From assembly GCA_964614535.1 (NCBI GenBank), contig CAZTOZ010000023.1, forward strand, positions 83,150 to 147,149: 64,000 nt of DNA, written 5' to 3'. This document shows positions 49,273 through 58,328 of the stretch, in pieces. Below the pieces are notes generated by a model. It was not told the origin of the DNA, ran no database searches, and saw only the letters and a program-made list of their open reading frames with translations. This DNA is from JALSHZ01 sp964614535 (lineage in GTDB: Bacteria; Pseudomonadota; Gammaproteobacteria; UWMA-0217). The translations under genes and the position numbers were made by a program. Numbering within the stretch: position 1 is the first letter of the stretch; each line of letters begins with the position of its first letter.

Positions 49273-50259
49273 ATGCCCATGTCTCTGCTCGAACCGCTCG
49301 TCATCGGCCCCTGCCGGCTGGAGAACAATCTGATCCTGGCGCCGATGGCGGGCGTCACCGACCTGCCGTTTCGCAACCTCTGTCGCCGCCTCGGGGCGGG
49401 CATGGCCGTCTCCGAGATGGTGCATGCCAGCCCGCGGCTGCGCGGCAGCGGCAAAAGCCGGCAACGTCTCGACCACACGGGGGAGCTGGCACCGGTGGTG
49501 GTGCAGATCCTCGGCAACGAGCCGTCGGCGATGGCCGAGGCAGCCCGTTACAACGTCGCGCGCGGCGCGCAGATCATCGACATCAACATGGGTTGTCCGG
49601 CGAAGAAGGTCTGTCGCAAGGCGGCCGGCTCGGCGTTGCTGGCCGACGAGGCGTTGGTGGGGCGGATTCTGACGGCCGTGGTTGCGGCGGTCGAGGCGCC
49701 GGTGACGCTGAAGATCCGTACCGGCACCGATCCCGATCGTCGCAATGCCTTGCGAATCGCCCGGATCGCGGAACAGTGCGGTATCGCTCTGTTGACGATT
49801 CACGGCCGCACGCGCGCCGACCGCTTCGACGGCGCGGCCGAATACGACACCATCGCCGAGGTCTGTGCCGCGTCGTCGTTGCCGGTGATCGCCAATGGCG
49901 ACATCACCAGTGCGCAAAAGGCCGAGGCAGTGCTGCGCCATACCGGTGCCGCCGGGGTGATGATCGGCCGCGCCGCCCAGGGCAATCCGTGGATATTCCG
50001 GGAGATCGCCGCCTGGCTGAGTGATGGCGAGACGATGGCACCACCGACGGCCGAGGAGCGGCGGGCGGTGTTGCTCGGACATCTCGAGGCGCTCTACCGC
50101 TTCTACGGCGTCGTCCAGGGCGTGCGGATCGCGCGCAAGCACATCGGCTGGTATCTGGCGGGGCTGCCCGGCGGCGGGGAGATGGTGCGGCAGGTCAACC
50201 GCATCGACGATCATCACCGGCAGTTCGCGCAGGTGGCGGCGTTTCTGGGGGATTATTGA
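49273..50259 (+). CDS. dusB: tRNA-dihydrouridine synthase DusB
   Basis: 328 residues. FMN enzyme reducing uridines in the tRNA D-loop region. Marks are LILAPMAGVTDLPFRNLCR, DINMGCPAKKVCRKAAGSALL with the catalytic Cys, VTLKIRTG, LLTIHGRTRADRFDG and MIGRAAQGNPWIFREI. Starts at 49273 or 49279 are both possible; neither has a strong ribosome site. fis, usually next to dusB in enterobacteria, is absent; a short minus-strand ORF converges on its 3' end. Confidence 0.93.
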   Translation: MPMSLLEPLVIGPCRLENNLILAPMAGVTDLPFRNLCRRLGAGMAVSEMVHASPRLRGSGKSRQRLDHTGELAPVVVQILGNEPSAMAEAARYNVARGAQIIDINMGCPAKKVCRKAAGSALLADEALVGRILTAVVAAVEAPVTLKIRTGTDPDRRNALRIARIAEQCGIALLTIHGRTRADRFDGAAEYDTIAEVCAASSLPVIANGDITSAQKAEAVLRHTGAAGVMIGRAAQGNPWIFREIAAWLSDGETMAPPTAEERRAVLLGHLEALYRFYGVVQGVRIARKHIGWYLAGLPGGGEMVRQVNRIDDHHRQFAQVAAFLGDY

Positions 50260-50444
50260 CAGCGTCGCGGCGCGGCGTGAAAGCAGCTGTCCAGCGCCGA
50301 CTGGAAGGCCGGCCGGATGCCGGCCGACAGCAACGCGATCACCAGGCTGTAACCCAGCGTGCCCAGCTCCTCCCGCTGCCGGATCAGGCCGGACAGCAGC
50401 TCTCGGGTGCGTTGCAGTTCATCGGGGTCGTGTCGTTCCATCAT
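50253..50444 (-). CDS. Small hypothetical protein
   Basis: 63 residues: a charged N-terminal helix (DELQRTRELLSGLIRQREELG) then a hydrophobic stretch (YSLVIALLSAGIRPAF) and a Cys-containing tail. It may attach to the membrane. GAGGG lies close before the double ATG. Its stop overlaps the dusB end by 7 bases, and it is divergent from the SUMF1-like gene. No family is recognised. Confidence 0.4.
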   Translation of the reverse strand: MMERHDPDELQRTRELLSGLIRQREELGTLGYSLVIALLSAGIRPAFQSALDSCFHAAPRRCQ

Positions 50445-50575
50445 CGTTGGCCCTCGGGTTGAGTCTGTCTGGCATCGGGGCGCCTTCCGGGAACTCCCGC
50501 GCCAGCCACCGGATTTTCGACGTTCGTGGGTCTTTCGGCGTAAAATCCTGCGTCCCTTCACTTCAACTATAGCAA

Positions 50576-51463
50576 ATGAGCCAGGCGCCCAACGTCATCA
50601 AGCGTGGTCTTCCCTACGTCCACGATCTCGACACCGAACAGCTGCTGGCGCTGCAGCGGGAAGCGGCCGAGCGGCACGGACTGGAGGTCGTCTTCCGCGA
50701 CCCGGCGCAGGCGATGCCGGCGGGACCGGAGATGGTGGTCATTCCGCAGGGCATGTTCGAAATGGGCGCGCCGCCCGAGGAGTTCGGCTACATGCCGGAG
50801 GAGGGGCCGCAGCACTATGTGGGCATCGACCGGGACTTTGCGCTGGGCCGCTACGTGGTGACGGCCGACGAGTTCGCCGTGTTCCAGCGCGAAACGGGGT
50901 ATCGGCCACGTCCCGAGCTGATCTGGGCGAAGGAGGATCATCCGGTGATCAACATCCGCATCGAGGTGGCCGAACGCTACTGCCGGTGGCTCAGCGAGCA
51001 GACGGGGCGACGCTACCGCCTGCCCACCGAGGCGGAGTGGGAATATGCTGCCCGGGCGGGTTCGCTGACGCCGTTCTCGCTCGGCGAATCGGTCACCTGC
51101 AGAGAGGTACACTTCAACGCGGCCTTTCCCTACGAGGAGGCCCGGCAGGAGAAGCGCTGGTTCATGCCGCGCTGTTTTCCGATGCCGAAGGCCATCCGTG
51201 TCGGCAGCAAGCCACCCAATCTCTGGGGTCTCCACGAGGTCCACGGCAACGTCTGGGAGATGACCGAGACGCCGTGGTCCAACTCCCACCACGACAACCG
51301 CCGCGATGGCCGCTCCCGCGACCTTTCCAGCGACTGGATCGTGACCAAGGGGGGCTCCTGGTTCGATGCCGCCATCTGGTCACGCAGTGCCGCCCGCAAG
51401 CCACGGCTACGGGACGAGCTGGACGTCAATCTCGGCTTCCGGCTGCTGCGCGAACTCGACTGA
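50576..51463 (+). CDS. SUMF1/FGE-fold protein lacking the FGE cysteines
   Basis: 295 residues. The sulfatase-modifying fold is clear: MVVIPQGMFEMGAPPEE, RYVVTADEFAVFQRETG, HPVINIRIEVAERYCRWLSEQTGRRYRLPTEAEWEYAARAG, NLWGLHEVHGNVWEMTE and KGGSWFDAAIWSRSAARKPRL...NLGFRLLRE. In formylglycine-generating enzymes two Cys flank the RSAAR-type segment; here these positions are not Cys, so sulfatase activation is unlikely. Related non-FGE members act as EgtB-like or PvdO-like proteins. No RBS is evident: the -10-like TAAAAT lies close, perhaps giving a short leader. Confidence 0.85.
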   Translation: MSQAPNVIKRGLPYVHDLDTEQLLALQREAAERHGLEVVFRDPAQAMPAGPEMVVIPQGMFEMGAPPEEFGYMPEEGPQHYVGIDRDFALGRYVVTADEFAVFQRETGYRPRPELIWAKEDHPVINIRIEVAERYCRWLSEQTGRRYRLPTEAEWEYAARAGSLTPFSLGESVTCREVHFNAAFPYEEARQEKRWFMPRCFPMPKAIRVGSKPPNLWGLHEVHGNVWEMTETPWSNSHHDNRRDGRSRDLSSDWIVTKGGSWFDAAIWSRSAARKPRLRDELDVNLGFRLLRELD

Positions 51464-51556
51464 CGGTGGCATCCATCGGGAAGAAAGCCGATTGCAATTC
51501 GGCGCCGTCGGGGCTATTGGTAAAGCAATAACAACAGCACGACGGCGGGGCACATC

Positions 51557-53221
51557 GTGGAAAGAATCTGGCTGAAGAACTATCCTCCCGGCATCCCGGC
51601 CGAGATCGACCCCGACAAGTACCGGAACATACCCGAGATCTTTGCACACAGCGTTTCGCGGTTCGCCTCGCTGCCGGCCTGGTCCAATCTGGGGCGAACA
51701 CTGCGCTTCGCCGAGCTCGATCGACTGTCACGGGATTTCGCCGCCTGGCTGGTGGCCGAGGCAGGGTTACAGCCGGGTCAGCGGGTGGCGCTGATGATGC
51801 CCAACCTGCTGCAGTATCCGGTGGCCCTGTTCGGCGTGCTGCGGGCCGGGCTGGTCGTCGTCAATGTCAATCCGCTCTATACCGCGCGGGAGCTGGAACA
51901 TCAGCTCAAGGACTCCGGCGCCAGCGCCATCGTCATTCTCGAAAACTTTGCCGACAAGCTGGCGGCGGTGATCGACCGCACCGCGGTCGAGACGGTGGTG
52001 ACCACCCAGGTGGGTGATCTGGCGGGCTTTCCCAAATCAGCGCTGGTCAATTTCGTCGTCAAGCGGGTGAAGCGGATGGTGCCACCCTTCTCACTGCCGG
52101 GGCGGACCACCTTTCCCGCGGTGCTGCGGGCCGGCCGGAGACGGCCGTTCACCGATGCCTCCCCGGCGCCGGAGGAGACCGCCTTTCTCCAGTACACCGG
52201 CGGCACCACCGGCGTGGCCAAGGGGGCGGAGCTGACACACCGCAACATGGTGGCGAACATGCTTCAGGCCGGGGTCTGGGCCTCGGCGAAGATGAACGAG
52301 GGGGAGGAGGTCTTCATCGCCGCGCTGCCGCTCTACCACATCTTCGCGCTGACGGCGAACCTGCTCTACGGGCTGGAGATCGGCGCGAAGAACGTCCTCA
52401 TCACCAATCCCCGCGATTTCTCCGGCTTCGTCAAAACCTTGGCCGCGGAGCGTTTCACCTTCATGACCGGCGTCAACACGCTGTTCAACGCCCTGCTCGA
52501 AACCCCCGGTTTCGACGACCTCGATTTTTCGGCTTTCAAGGTGACGCTGGGCGGTGGCATGGCGGTCCAGCAGCCGGTGGCGGCACGCTGGAAGAAGGTC
52601 ACCGGGGTCAACATCACCGAAGCCTACGGCCTGACCGAGACCGCGCCGGCGGTCTGCATCAACCCGCTGGATCTCGACCACTTCAACGGCATGATCGGCC
52701 TGCCGTTGCCCTCCACCGAGGTGGAGGTCCGTGACCCCGACGGCCGTCCACTGCCAACCGGAGAGCGGGGCGAGCTGTGGATTCGCGGCCCGCAGGTGAT
52801 GAAGGGCTACTGGAACCGGCCCGAGGAGACGGCCAACGTTTTCGACGCCGACGGCTGGCTGCGCACCGGCGACGTCGCCATCATCGACGACGAGGGGTAC
52901 GTGAAGATCGTCGACCGGCTCAAGGACATGATCAACGTCTCCGGTTTCAACGTCTTCGCCAACGAGATCGAAGAGGTGATCGCGGCTCATCCGAAAGTGC
53001 TGGAGGTGGGGGTGGTCGGCGTGCCGGACGAACACTCGGGTGAAGCGGTCAAGGCCTTCGTCGTGAAAAAGGATGCGTCACTGACCGAGCAGGAACTGAA
53101 AGACTACTGCCATGAACGGCTGACCGCCTACAAATGCCCCAAGGCAGTCGCCTTTCTGGAGGAGCTGCCGAAGACCAACGTCGGCAAGGTATTGCGCCGC
53201 GCGCTGCGGGCGCTGGGCTGA
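51557..53221 (+). CDS. fadD: Long-chain fatty-acid-CoA ligase
   Basis: 554 residues (E. coli FadD 561). Adenylate-forming family: the P-loop-like LQYTGGTTGVAKGAELTHRN, VNITEAYGLTETAP, the fatty-acyl signature region DGWLRTGDVAIIDDEGYVKIVDRLKDMINVSGFNVFANEIE, and C-terminal Lys in LPKTNVGKVLRRAL. It activates imported or recycled fatty acids at the inner membrane. GTG start at 51557; a CAATAACAACAGC tract lies in the leader. Confidence 0.93.
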   Translation: MERIWLKNYPPGIPAEIDPDKYRNIPEIFAHSVSRFASLPAWSNLGRTLRFAELDRLSRDFAAWLVAEAGLQPGQRVALMMPNLLQYPVALFGVLRAGLVVVNVNPLYTARELEHQLKDSGASAIVILENFADKLAAVIDRTAVETVVTTQVGDLAGFPKSALVNFVVKRVKRMVPPFSLPGRTTFPAVLRAGRRRPFTDASPAPEETAFLQYTGGTTGVAKGAELTHRNMVANMLQAGVWASAKMNEGEEVFIAALPLYHIFALTANLLYGLEIGAKNVLITNPRDFSGFVKTLAAERFTFMTGVNTLFNALLETPGFDDLDFSAFKVTLGGGMAVQQPVAARWKKVTGVNITEAYGLTETAPAVCINPLDLDHFNGMIGLPLPSTEVEVRDPDGRPLPTGERGELWIRGPQVMKGYWNRPEETANVFDADGWLRTGDVAIIDDEGYVKIVDRLKDMINVSGFNVFANEIEEVIAAHPKVLEVGVVGVPDEHSGEAVKAFVVKKDASLTEQELKDYCHERLTAYKCPKAVAFLEELPKTNVGKVLRRALRALG

Positions 53222-53316
53222 CCCCGATCCGGCATCGGCCTTCCCGTCCCGGGAAATACCCCCCGGGGCGGGGACAGGCTATGATATGCCGCCTCCGGAA
53301 CCTGGATTCTTCGACC

Positions 53317-55209
53317 ATGAGCAGCAGCTACAACGCCGCCGACATCGAGGTGCTGAGCGGCCTCGAGCCGGTGCGCAAACGCCCCGGCATGTACACCGAC
53401 ACCACCCGTCCCAACCATCTGGCGCAGGAGGTGATCGACAACAGCGTGGACGAGGCCATCGCCGGCCATGCCAGACGCATCGACGTGGTGCTGCACAAGG
53501 ATGGCTCGCTGACGGTGGCCGACGACGGCCGTGGGATGCCGGTGGACATCCATCCGGAGAAGGGCCGTCCGGGGGTCGAGGTGATCCTCTCCACGCTGCA
53601 TGCCGGTGGCAAGTTCTCCAACAAGAACTACCAATTCTCGGGTGGTCTGCACGGTGTCGGCGTCTCGGTGGTCAATGCACTGTCGAAACATCTGGAGATC
53701 TGGGTCAAGCGCGATGGCAAGGAGTACAACATCGCATTCGGCGGTGGTGAGCTGGTGTCGCCGCTGGAGGTGGTGGGCAGTGTTGGCAAGCGCAATACCG
53801 GCACCACCCTGCGCTTCTGGCCCGATCCGCAATATTTCGATTCGGCGAAGTTCTCGGTGCGTCAGCTCAAGCATGTGCTGCGCGCCAAGGCGGTGCTCTG
53901 CCCAGGGCTGCATATCACCTTCGAGGACGAGACCACCGGGGAGAAGCTGGAGTGGCACTACGAGGATGGTCTGGTGGACTATCTGCTCGAAGCCATCGGC
54001 GATGCGCCACGACTGCCGGAGAGGCCGTTCACCGGCTCGATGGAGGGGGAGAGCGACGCGGTGGCGTGGGCGCTGTCCTGGCTACCCGAAGGGGGGGAGG
54101 CGGTCACCGAGAGCTATGTCAATCTGATCCCCACCCCCCAGGGTGGCACCCATGTGAACGGGCTGCGCACCGGGCTGACCGAGGCGGTGCGGGAATTCTG
54201 CGAGTATCGCAACCTGTTGCCCCGCGGCGTCAAGCTGGCGCCCGACGACGTCTGGGAGCGCTTGAGCTTCATCCTGTCGGTCAAGCTGGCCGATCCGCAG
54301 TTTGCCGGCCAGACCAAGGAACGGCTGTCGTCGCGGGAAGCGGCCGCGTTCGTCTCCGGCGTGATCAAGGACGCCTTCTCGGTCTATCTGAACCAGCATG
54401 TGAGCATAGGCGAGCAGATCGCCCAGCTCGCGATCGACAATGCCCAGCGACGTCAGCGGGCCGGCAAGAAGGTGGTGCGGAAAAAGGTCACCAGCGGCCC
54501 GGCGCTGCCCGGCAAGCTGGCCGACTGCACGCTGCAGGACCTGTCGCGTACCGAGCTGTTTCTGGTGGAAGGGGATTCCGCCGGCGGCTCGGCCAAGCAG
54601 GCGCGGGATCGCGAATTCCAGGCGATCATGCCGCTGCGGGGCAAGATTCTGAACACCTGGGAGGTCGACGCCGACCAGGTGCTCGCATCCCAGGAGATTC
54701 ACGATATCTCGGTCGCCATCGGCGTCGAACCGGGATCGGGTGATCTCAAGGGGCTTCGCTACGGCAAAGTCTGTATTCTGGCCGATGCCGACTCCGACGG
54801 CCTGCACATCGCCACCCTGATCTGCGCGCTCTTCTTTCGTCATTTCCGGCCGCTGGTCGAGGCCGGACACGTCTATGTCGCCATGCCGCCGCTGTATCGC
54901 ATCGACGTCGGCAAGGAGAAGTTCTATGCGCTGGACGATGCCGAGCGCGACGGCATTCTCAACCGCCTGCAGGCAGAGAAGAAGAAAGGCAAGATCACGG
55001 TCACCCGCTTCAAAGGGCTGGGGGAGATGAATCCGTTGCAGTTGCGGGAAACGACGATGGCGCCGGAGACCCGCCGCCTGATCCGCCTGACGATCGACGA
55101 AGAGCACGAGACCTCGAAGACCATGGACATGCTGCTGGCAAAGAAACGCGCCGCCGACCGCAAACAGTGGCTGGAGGCCAGCGGCGATCTGGCCGAAGTG
55201 GTGCCGTAG
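53317..55209 (+). CDS. parE: DNA topoisomerase IV subunit B
   Basis: 630 residues, the E. coli ParE length. The GHKL ATPase has VRKRPGMYTDT, EVIDNSVDEAIAGHA, VADDGRGMPVDIHP and FSGGLHGVGVSVVNAL; the TOPRIM domain has LFLVEGDSAGGSAKQARDREFQAIMPLRGKILN and DADSDGLHI. It decatenates daughter chromosomes with ParC, which is not in the window. The C-terminal FKGLGEMNPLQLRETTM is typical. The ATG at 53317 is chosen over in-frame extensions. Confidence 0.96.
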   Translation: MSSSYNAADIEVLSGLEPVRKRPGMYTDTTRPNHLAQEVIDNSVDEAIAGHARRIDVVLHKDGSLTVADDGRGMPVDIHPEKGRPGVEVILSTLHAGGKFSNKNYQFSGGLHGVGVSVVNALSKHLEIWVKRDGKEYNIAFGGGELVSPLEVVGSVGKRNTGTTLRFWPDPQYFDSAKFSVRQLKHVLRAKAVLCPGLHITFEDETTGEKLEWHYEDGLVDYLLEAIGDAPRLPERPFTGSMEGESDAVAWALSWLPEGGEAVTESYVNLIPTPQGGTHVNGLRTGLTEAVREFCEYRNLLPRGVKLAPDDVWERLSFILSVKLADPQFAGQTKERLSSREAAAFVSGVIKDAFSVYLNQHVSIGEQIAQLAIDNAQRRQRAGKKVVRKKVTSGPALPGKLADCTLQDLSRTELFLVEGDSAGGSAKQARDREFQAIMPLRGKILNTWEVDADQVLASQEIHDISVAIGVEPGSGDLKGLRYGKVCILADADSDGLHIATLICALFFRHFRPLVEAGHVYVAMPPLYRIDVGKEKFYALDDAERDGILNRLQAEKKKGKITVTRFKGLGEMNPLQLRETTMAPETRRLIRLTIDEEHETSKTMDMLLAKKRAADRKQWLEASGDLAEVVP

Positions 55210-55217
55210 ACTCCGCG

Positions 55218-56435
55218 CTACGGGCCGTTGCCGTAGCGGCGCTCGACGTAGCGTTCGACGATCGCCTGAAACTCGACGGCGATGTTGTCGCCCTTGAGCG
55301 TGACATCCTTTTGTCCGTCGATGTAGACCGGCGCCACCGGCCGCTCTCCGGTACCGGGCAGGCTGATGCCAATGTCGGCCTGCTTGCTCTCGCCGGGACC
55401 GTTGACCACGCAACCCATGACCGCCACGCTCATGTTCTCGACACCGGGATAACGGCTGCGCCAGTCCGGCATCTTCTCCCGCAGGTAGTGCTGGATGTCG
55501 GCCGCGAGCCGCTGGAAATAGTCACTGGTGGTGCGGCCGCAACCGGGGCAGGAGACCACGGCCGGGGTGAAGGCCCGTAGCTCCAGCGCCTGCAGAATCT
55601 GCTGTGCGACCACCACCTCCTCGGTACGCGAGCCACCCGGCTCGGGCGTCAGCGAGATGCGGATGGTGTCGCCGATACCCTCTTGCAGCAGAATCGAGAG
55701 CGCCGCCGTGGAGGCGACGATCCCCTTGCTGCCCATGCCCGCCTCGGTCAGGCCGAGATGGAGCGCATAGTCACACTGGCTGGCCAGCGCCCGATAGACG
55801 GTGATCAGATCCTGCACTCCGCTCATCTTGCAGGAGAGGACGATATGGTCGCCGGGCAGCCCCAGTTCCTCCGCCTTGCGCGCGCTGGAGAGCGCCGATT
55901 CGATCAGTGCCTCGTGCGTGACTTCGTCGAGCGCCTTCGGCTGGGCTCGGGCGGCGTTCTCATCGAGCTTCTCCGCCAGGATCTGTTGGTCCAACGATCC
56001 CCAGTTGACGCCGATGCGCACCGGCTTGTCGTATCGGCAGGCAAACTCGATCATCTGGGCGAACTGTTCGTCGCGTTTCTTGCCACGGCCCACATTGCCC
56101 GGATTGATCCGGTACTTGGCCAACGCCTCGGCACAGGCGGGATATTTCGCCAGCAGTTTGTGGCCGTTGAAGTGAAAGTCGCCGACCAGCGGCGTGTAGC
56201 ACCCCATCTTCGCCATCCGCTCGCGGATCTGGGGTACCGCGGCCGCCGATGCCTCGTTGTTGACGGTGATACGCACCAGCTCCGAACCGGCGTTGGCCAG
56301 TTCCGCCACCTGTGCGGCGGTACGAATGGGGTCGGCGGTATCGGTGCTGGTCATCGACTGCACCACGATCGGCGCATCACCGCCAATGGTGACCCCGCCG
56401 ACATCGACGGGACGGGTTTTGTGTCTGTTGTGCAT
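55218..56435 (-). CDS. ispG: 4-hydroxy-3-methylbut-2-enyl diphosphate synthase
   Basis: 405 residues. Penultimate step of the MEP isoprenoid pathway. The N-terminal TIM barrel ([45 protein letters not shown]) is followed by the [4Fe-4S] domain with Cys in [16 protein letters not shown] and [17 protein letters not shown]. In E. coli ispG lies between rodZ and hisS; here it stands alone, convergent with parE, so the gene has moved out of that block. An ISC client. Confidence 0.97.
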   Translation of the reverse strand: MHNRHKTRPVDVGGVTIGGDAPIVVQSMTSTDTADPIRTAAQVAELANAGSELVRITVNNEASAAAVPQIRERMAKMGCYTPLVGDFHFNGHKLLAKYPACAEALAKYRINPGNVGRGKKRDEQFAQMIEFACRYDKPVRIGVNWGSLDQQILAEKLDENAARAQPKALDEVTHEALIESALSSARKAEELGLPGDHIVLSCKMSGVQDLITVYRALASQCDYALHLGLTEAGMGSKGIVASTAALSILLQEGIGDTIRISLTPEPGGSRTEEVVVAQQILQALELRAFTPAVVSCPGCGRTTSDYFQRLAADIQHYLREKMPDWRSRYPGVENMSVAVMGCVVNGPGESKQADIGISLPGTGERPVAPVYIDGQKDVTLKGDNIAVEFQAIVERYVERRYGNGP

Positions 56436-56535
56436 GATGGATTGGCAGTCGCTGGCGACTGATCGACGGGAAAGCGCGGATTATAGCGAAGTGATGCCAG
56501 CGGGGCAGTGGTGATTCCCGAACGACACCAAAAAG

Positions 56536-56561
56536 AAAAGGCCCGCGAATGCGGGCCTTTT
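56536..56561 (-). terminator. Terminator after the sulfur-globule-like gene
   Basis: Perfect 11-base stem AAAAGGCCCGC / GCGGGCCTTTT with a GAAT loop, 30 bases past the stop. The A/T runs on both sides make it bidirectional, but only the minus-strand gene ends here. Confidence 0.9.
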
Positions 56562-56590
56562 CCACGTGCCTTGCGGCGAGTAAGCGATGC

Positions 56591-57424
56591 TTACTTGCCT
56601 TCGGCCTTTGCAGCCGGCTTCGGCGCTTCGGCAGCCGCTTTCTTGGACTGGGCTTCGAACGCCTGGCGCTGGGCCTGCATCTGCTTCTGGAACTCGGCGA
56701 AGGCCTTCTGCTGGGCTTCCATGGCAGCCTTACGCTGGGCCTGCATCTGCTGCATCATCGCGCTGTTGTCGGGACGCGCGGGACGCTGAGGCATCTGCAT
56801 GGCAGGACGCTGGGGCGGTGCCATCATCGGCGCGGGGGCGGCAGCCTGCCCCGCTGCGGCAGGTGCGGCTGCGGGCGCAGCAGCAGGTGCGACCGGAGCC
56901 GGTGCCCAGCCGTAGCCACGGCCGTAGTACGGACGACCGTAGTAGTTGTCGCCGGACCAGTTCTGGTAGCCGTCACCATAACCGTAGCCGCTGCCATAAC
57001 CGTCGCCATAACCGCTGCCATAGCCGTCACCGTAACCGTAGCCGCTGCCATAGCCGTCGCCATAACCGCTGCCATAACCGTCACCGTAACCGCTGCCATA
57101 GCCATGACCACGACCCTTGCCACGGCCACGAGCCTTGCCGGAGATGCTCAGGTTGAAGGAACCATCGACATCACCATCGACATCGCCGTCGGTGTAACCG
57201 GAACCATAGCCGCTGCCGCGGGAAGTGCCGTAACCGGAACCGTAGCCGCGGGTGTCGCCATAGCCGTAACCACGGGTATCGCCATAGCCATAGCCACGGG
57301 TATCGCCGTAGCCGTAGCCGCGACCATCGCCCCAGCCGGAGCCATCATCGAACCAGTCGCCAGCGACGGCGGCGGAAGTGGAAACTGCGATTGCAGCTGC
57401 AAGTGCAAGCTTGGTGTATTTCAT
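56591..57424 (-). CDS. Sulfur globule protein-like secreted Gly/Tyr-rich protein
   Basis: 277 residues. A Sec signal peptide (MKYTKLALAAAIAVSTSAAVA, cut before GDW) is followed by GYGDTRGY repeats, then SFNLSISGKARGRGKGRG, which echoes the DFNMSMSG-RGRG segment I recall from Chromatiaceae SgpA/SgpB. Next come many GYGSGYGDGYGSGYG repeats, an Ala/Pro hinge (APAPVAPAAAPAAAP) and a Gln/Ala/Met-rich helical tail (MQAQRKAAMEAQQKAFAEFQKQ). SGPs coat periplasmic sulfur granules. The tail is longer than in SgpA. GAGGA lies 7 bases before the ATG. The leader carries an FNR-type box. Confidence 0.8.
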   Translation of the reverse strand: MKYTKLALAAAIAVSTSAAVAGDWFDDGSGWGDGRGYGYGDTRGYGYGDTRGYGYGDTRGYGSGYGTSRGSGYGSGYTDGDVDGDVDGSFNLSISGKARGRGKGRGHGYGSGYGDGYGSGYGDGYGSGYGYGDGYGSGYGDGYGSGYGYGDGYQNWSGDNYYGRPYYGRGYGWAPAPVAPAAAPAAAPAAAGQAAAPAPMMAPPQRPAMQMPQRPARPDNSAMMQQMQAQRKAAMEAQQKAFAEFQKQMQAQRQAFEAQSKKAAAEAPKPAAKAEGK

Positions 57425-57592
57425 TACGATGTCCTCGTATTTTTGAACAAAAGAAGGTTGTTGTTGGTAACTCAAGAGTCGCGGCGGGGATTCCTCTCCG
57501 TCAGTCCGTTGACAACCCGGTTGCCGTTCCTCGAGCGTTGCATAAGTATATTCTAATATATCGAATTTAGTAAACCCGATACCGGCTCCCGC

Positions 57593-57606
57593 TTGATGTA
57601 TCTCAA
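57593..57606. promoter_or_regulatory. FNR/ANR-type box upstream of the globule gene
   Basis: TTGATGTATCTCAA matches TTGAT-N4-ATCAA with one change, inside a slightly longer palindrome CTTGAT-GTAT-CTCAAG. It lies about 170 bases before the start codon with an AT-rich segment (57540-57575) between, where a -10 could fall at class II spacing. Regulation by oxygen is inferred. Confidence 0.55.
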
Positions 57607-57715
57607 GCTTTTTAAGTCACTGGTTATCAAGGAGATTTCCTCTAAAACCACGACAGCCGACGGCTGCTTTAGGGTAACCCCTAGTGAAATACAAATTCAC
57701 TTTTCGCCGCGGCCA

Positions 57716-57748
57716 AACCGTGGCCCTCGTGACCCACGTGCCACGGTT
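57716..57748. repeat. Nested hairpin in the globule-regulator gap
   Basis: Outer perfect 9-base arms AACCGTGGC / GCCACGGTT and an inner CGTG-ACC-CACG stem. No T tract follows on either strand, so it is more likely a REP-like or RNA element than a terminator. Confidence 0.55.
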
Positions 57749-58328
57749 CGGGAGGGAACCAAAAGCATTGCCGGGAATCAGTATCCTGAGCGGACGTCAT
57801 CGTCCTGCCGTTGGATAAAACGTTGGCGGGGAGGCGTCGGCAACAGCCGTGTCGCCCACATGGCCTCCCTGCCGGGTGTCGATTCCTGAAGGGTGGATAC
57901 CCCATCGCTCGGTCGCGGATAGTAGGGGCGACGGGCATGGCCGGCAACGACAAGACGACGTATCCGTCATCTGAGCAAGATGAACGGTACCCTGGTACTG
58001 CCACCAGTGACCGTGGTTCAAAGCCCGGGCGTCGGAGACAGGAGACACGAGGATGTGCAACCGTTCCAGGCGCCAAGAAGGGATTAGTGGTATGATTCGC
58101 ACGACAAGATGTCATTTTCCCATCCGAATGGAAACAACTGTTTACGATGCAATACAGTAGTACGCAGTAAAATACGCCGCGAATCCAGGCCGGGTCGCTT
58201 CCCGGTTTGTGAAAACATCTGTAATTTCAACATCATGGAACGGAGCCGGAGGGAGCCGGCGGTGTATTTGACAATATAATGAACGGGCACAAAGCCCCAA
58301 TTCCCGTCGCAGGGGGAGACTGAGAGCC

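Larger units (their letters stand above)
57425..58328. other. 904-base gap with several strong inverted repeats
   Basis: Between the globule gene and the response regulator. ORFs here (such as 57681-58115 minus) show no protein-like composition. It holds the FNR-type box; a nested hairpin at 57716-57748 (arms AACCGTGGC / GCCACGGTT); a second nested palindrome at about 57829-57878 (GGCGGGGAGGC / GGCCTCCCTGCC outer, CGGC-AACA-GCCG inner); and TATAAT at 58275-58280 before the response regulator. I do not see a known riboswitch or tRNA fold in it. Confidence 0.55.

Noticed and set aside
56880..57340. Tandem short repeats that might suggest a CRISPR array
   Set aside because: They are in-frame codons for GYGDTRGY and GYGSGYGDG repeats in a secreted protein; there are no unique spacers.
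58010..58030. GGTTCAAAGCC resembling a tRNA T-arm or a c-di-GMP riboswitch piece
   Set aside because: The flanking bases do not pair as a T-stem, and the required GGGCAAACC segment of the c-di-GMP riboswitch is missing.
57681..58115. 144-codon minus-strand ORF in the structured gap
   Set aside because: Its composition is Arg/Pro/His-rich without domain pattern, it covers palindromic repeats, and no ribosome site precedes it.
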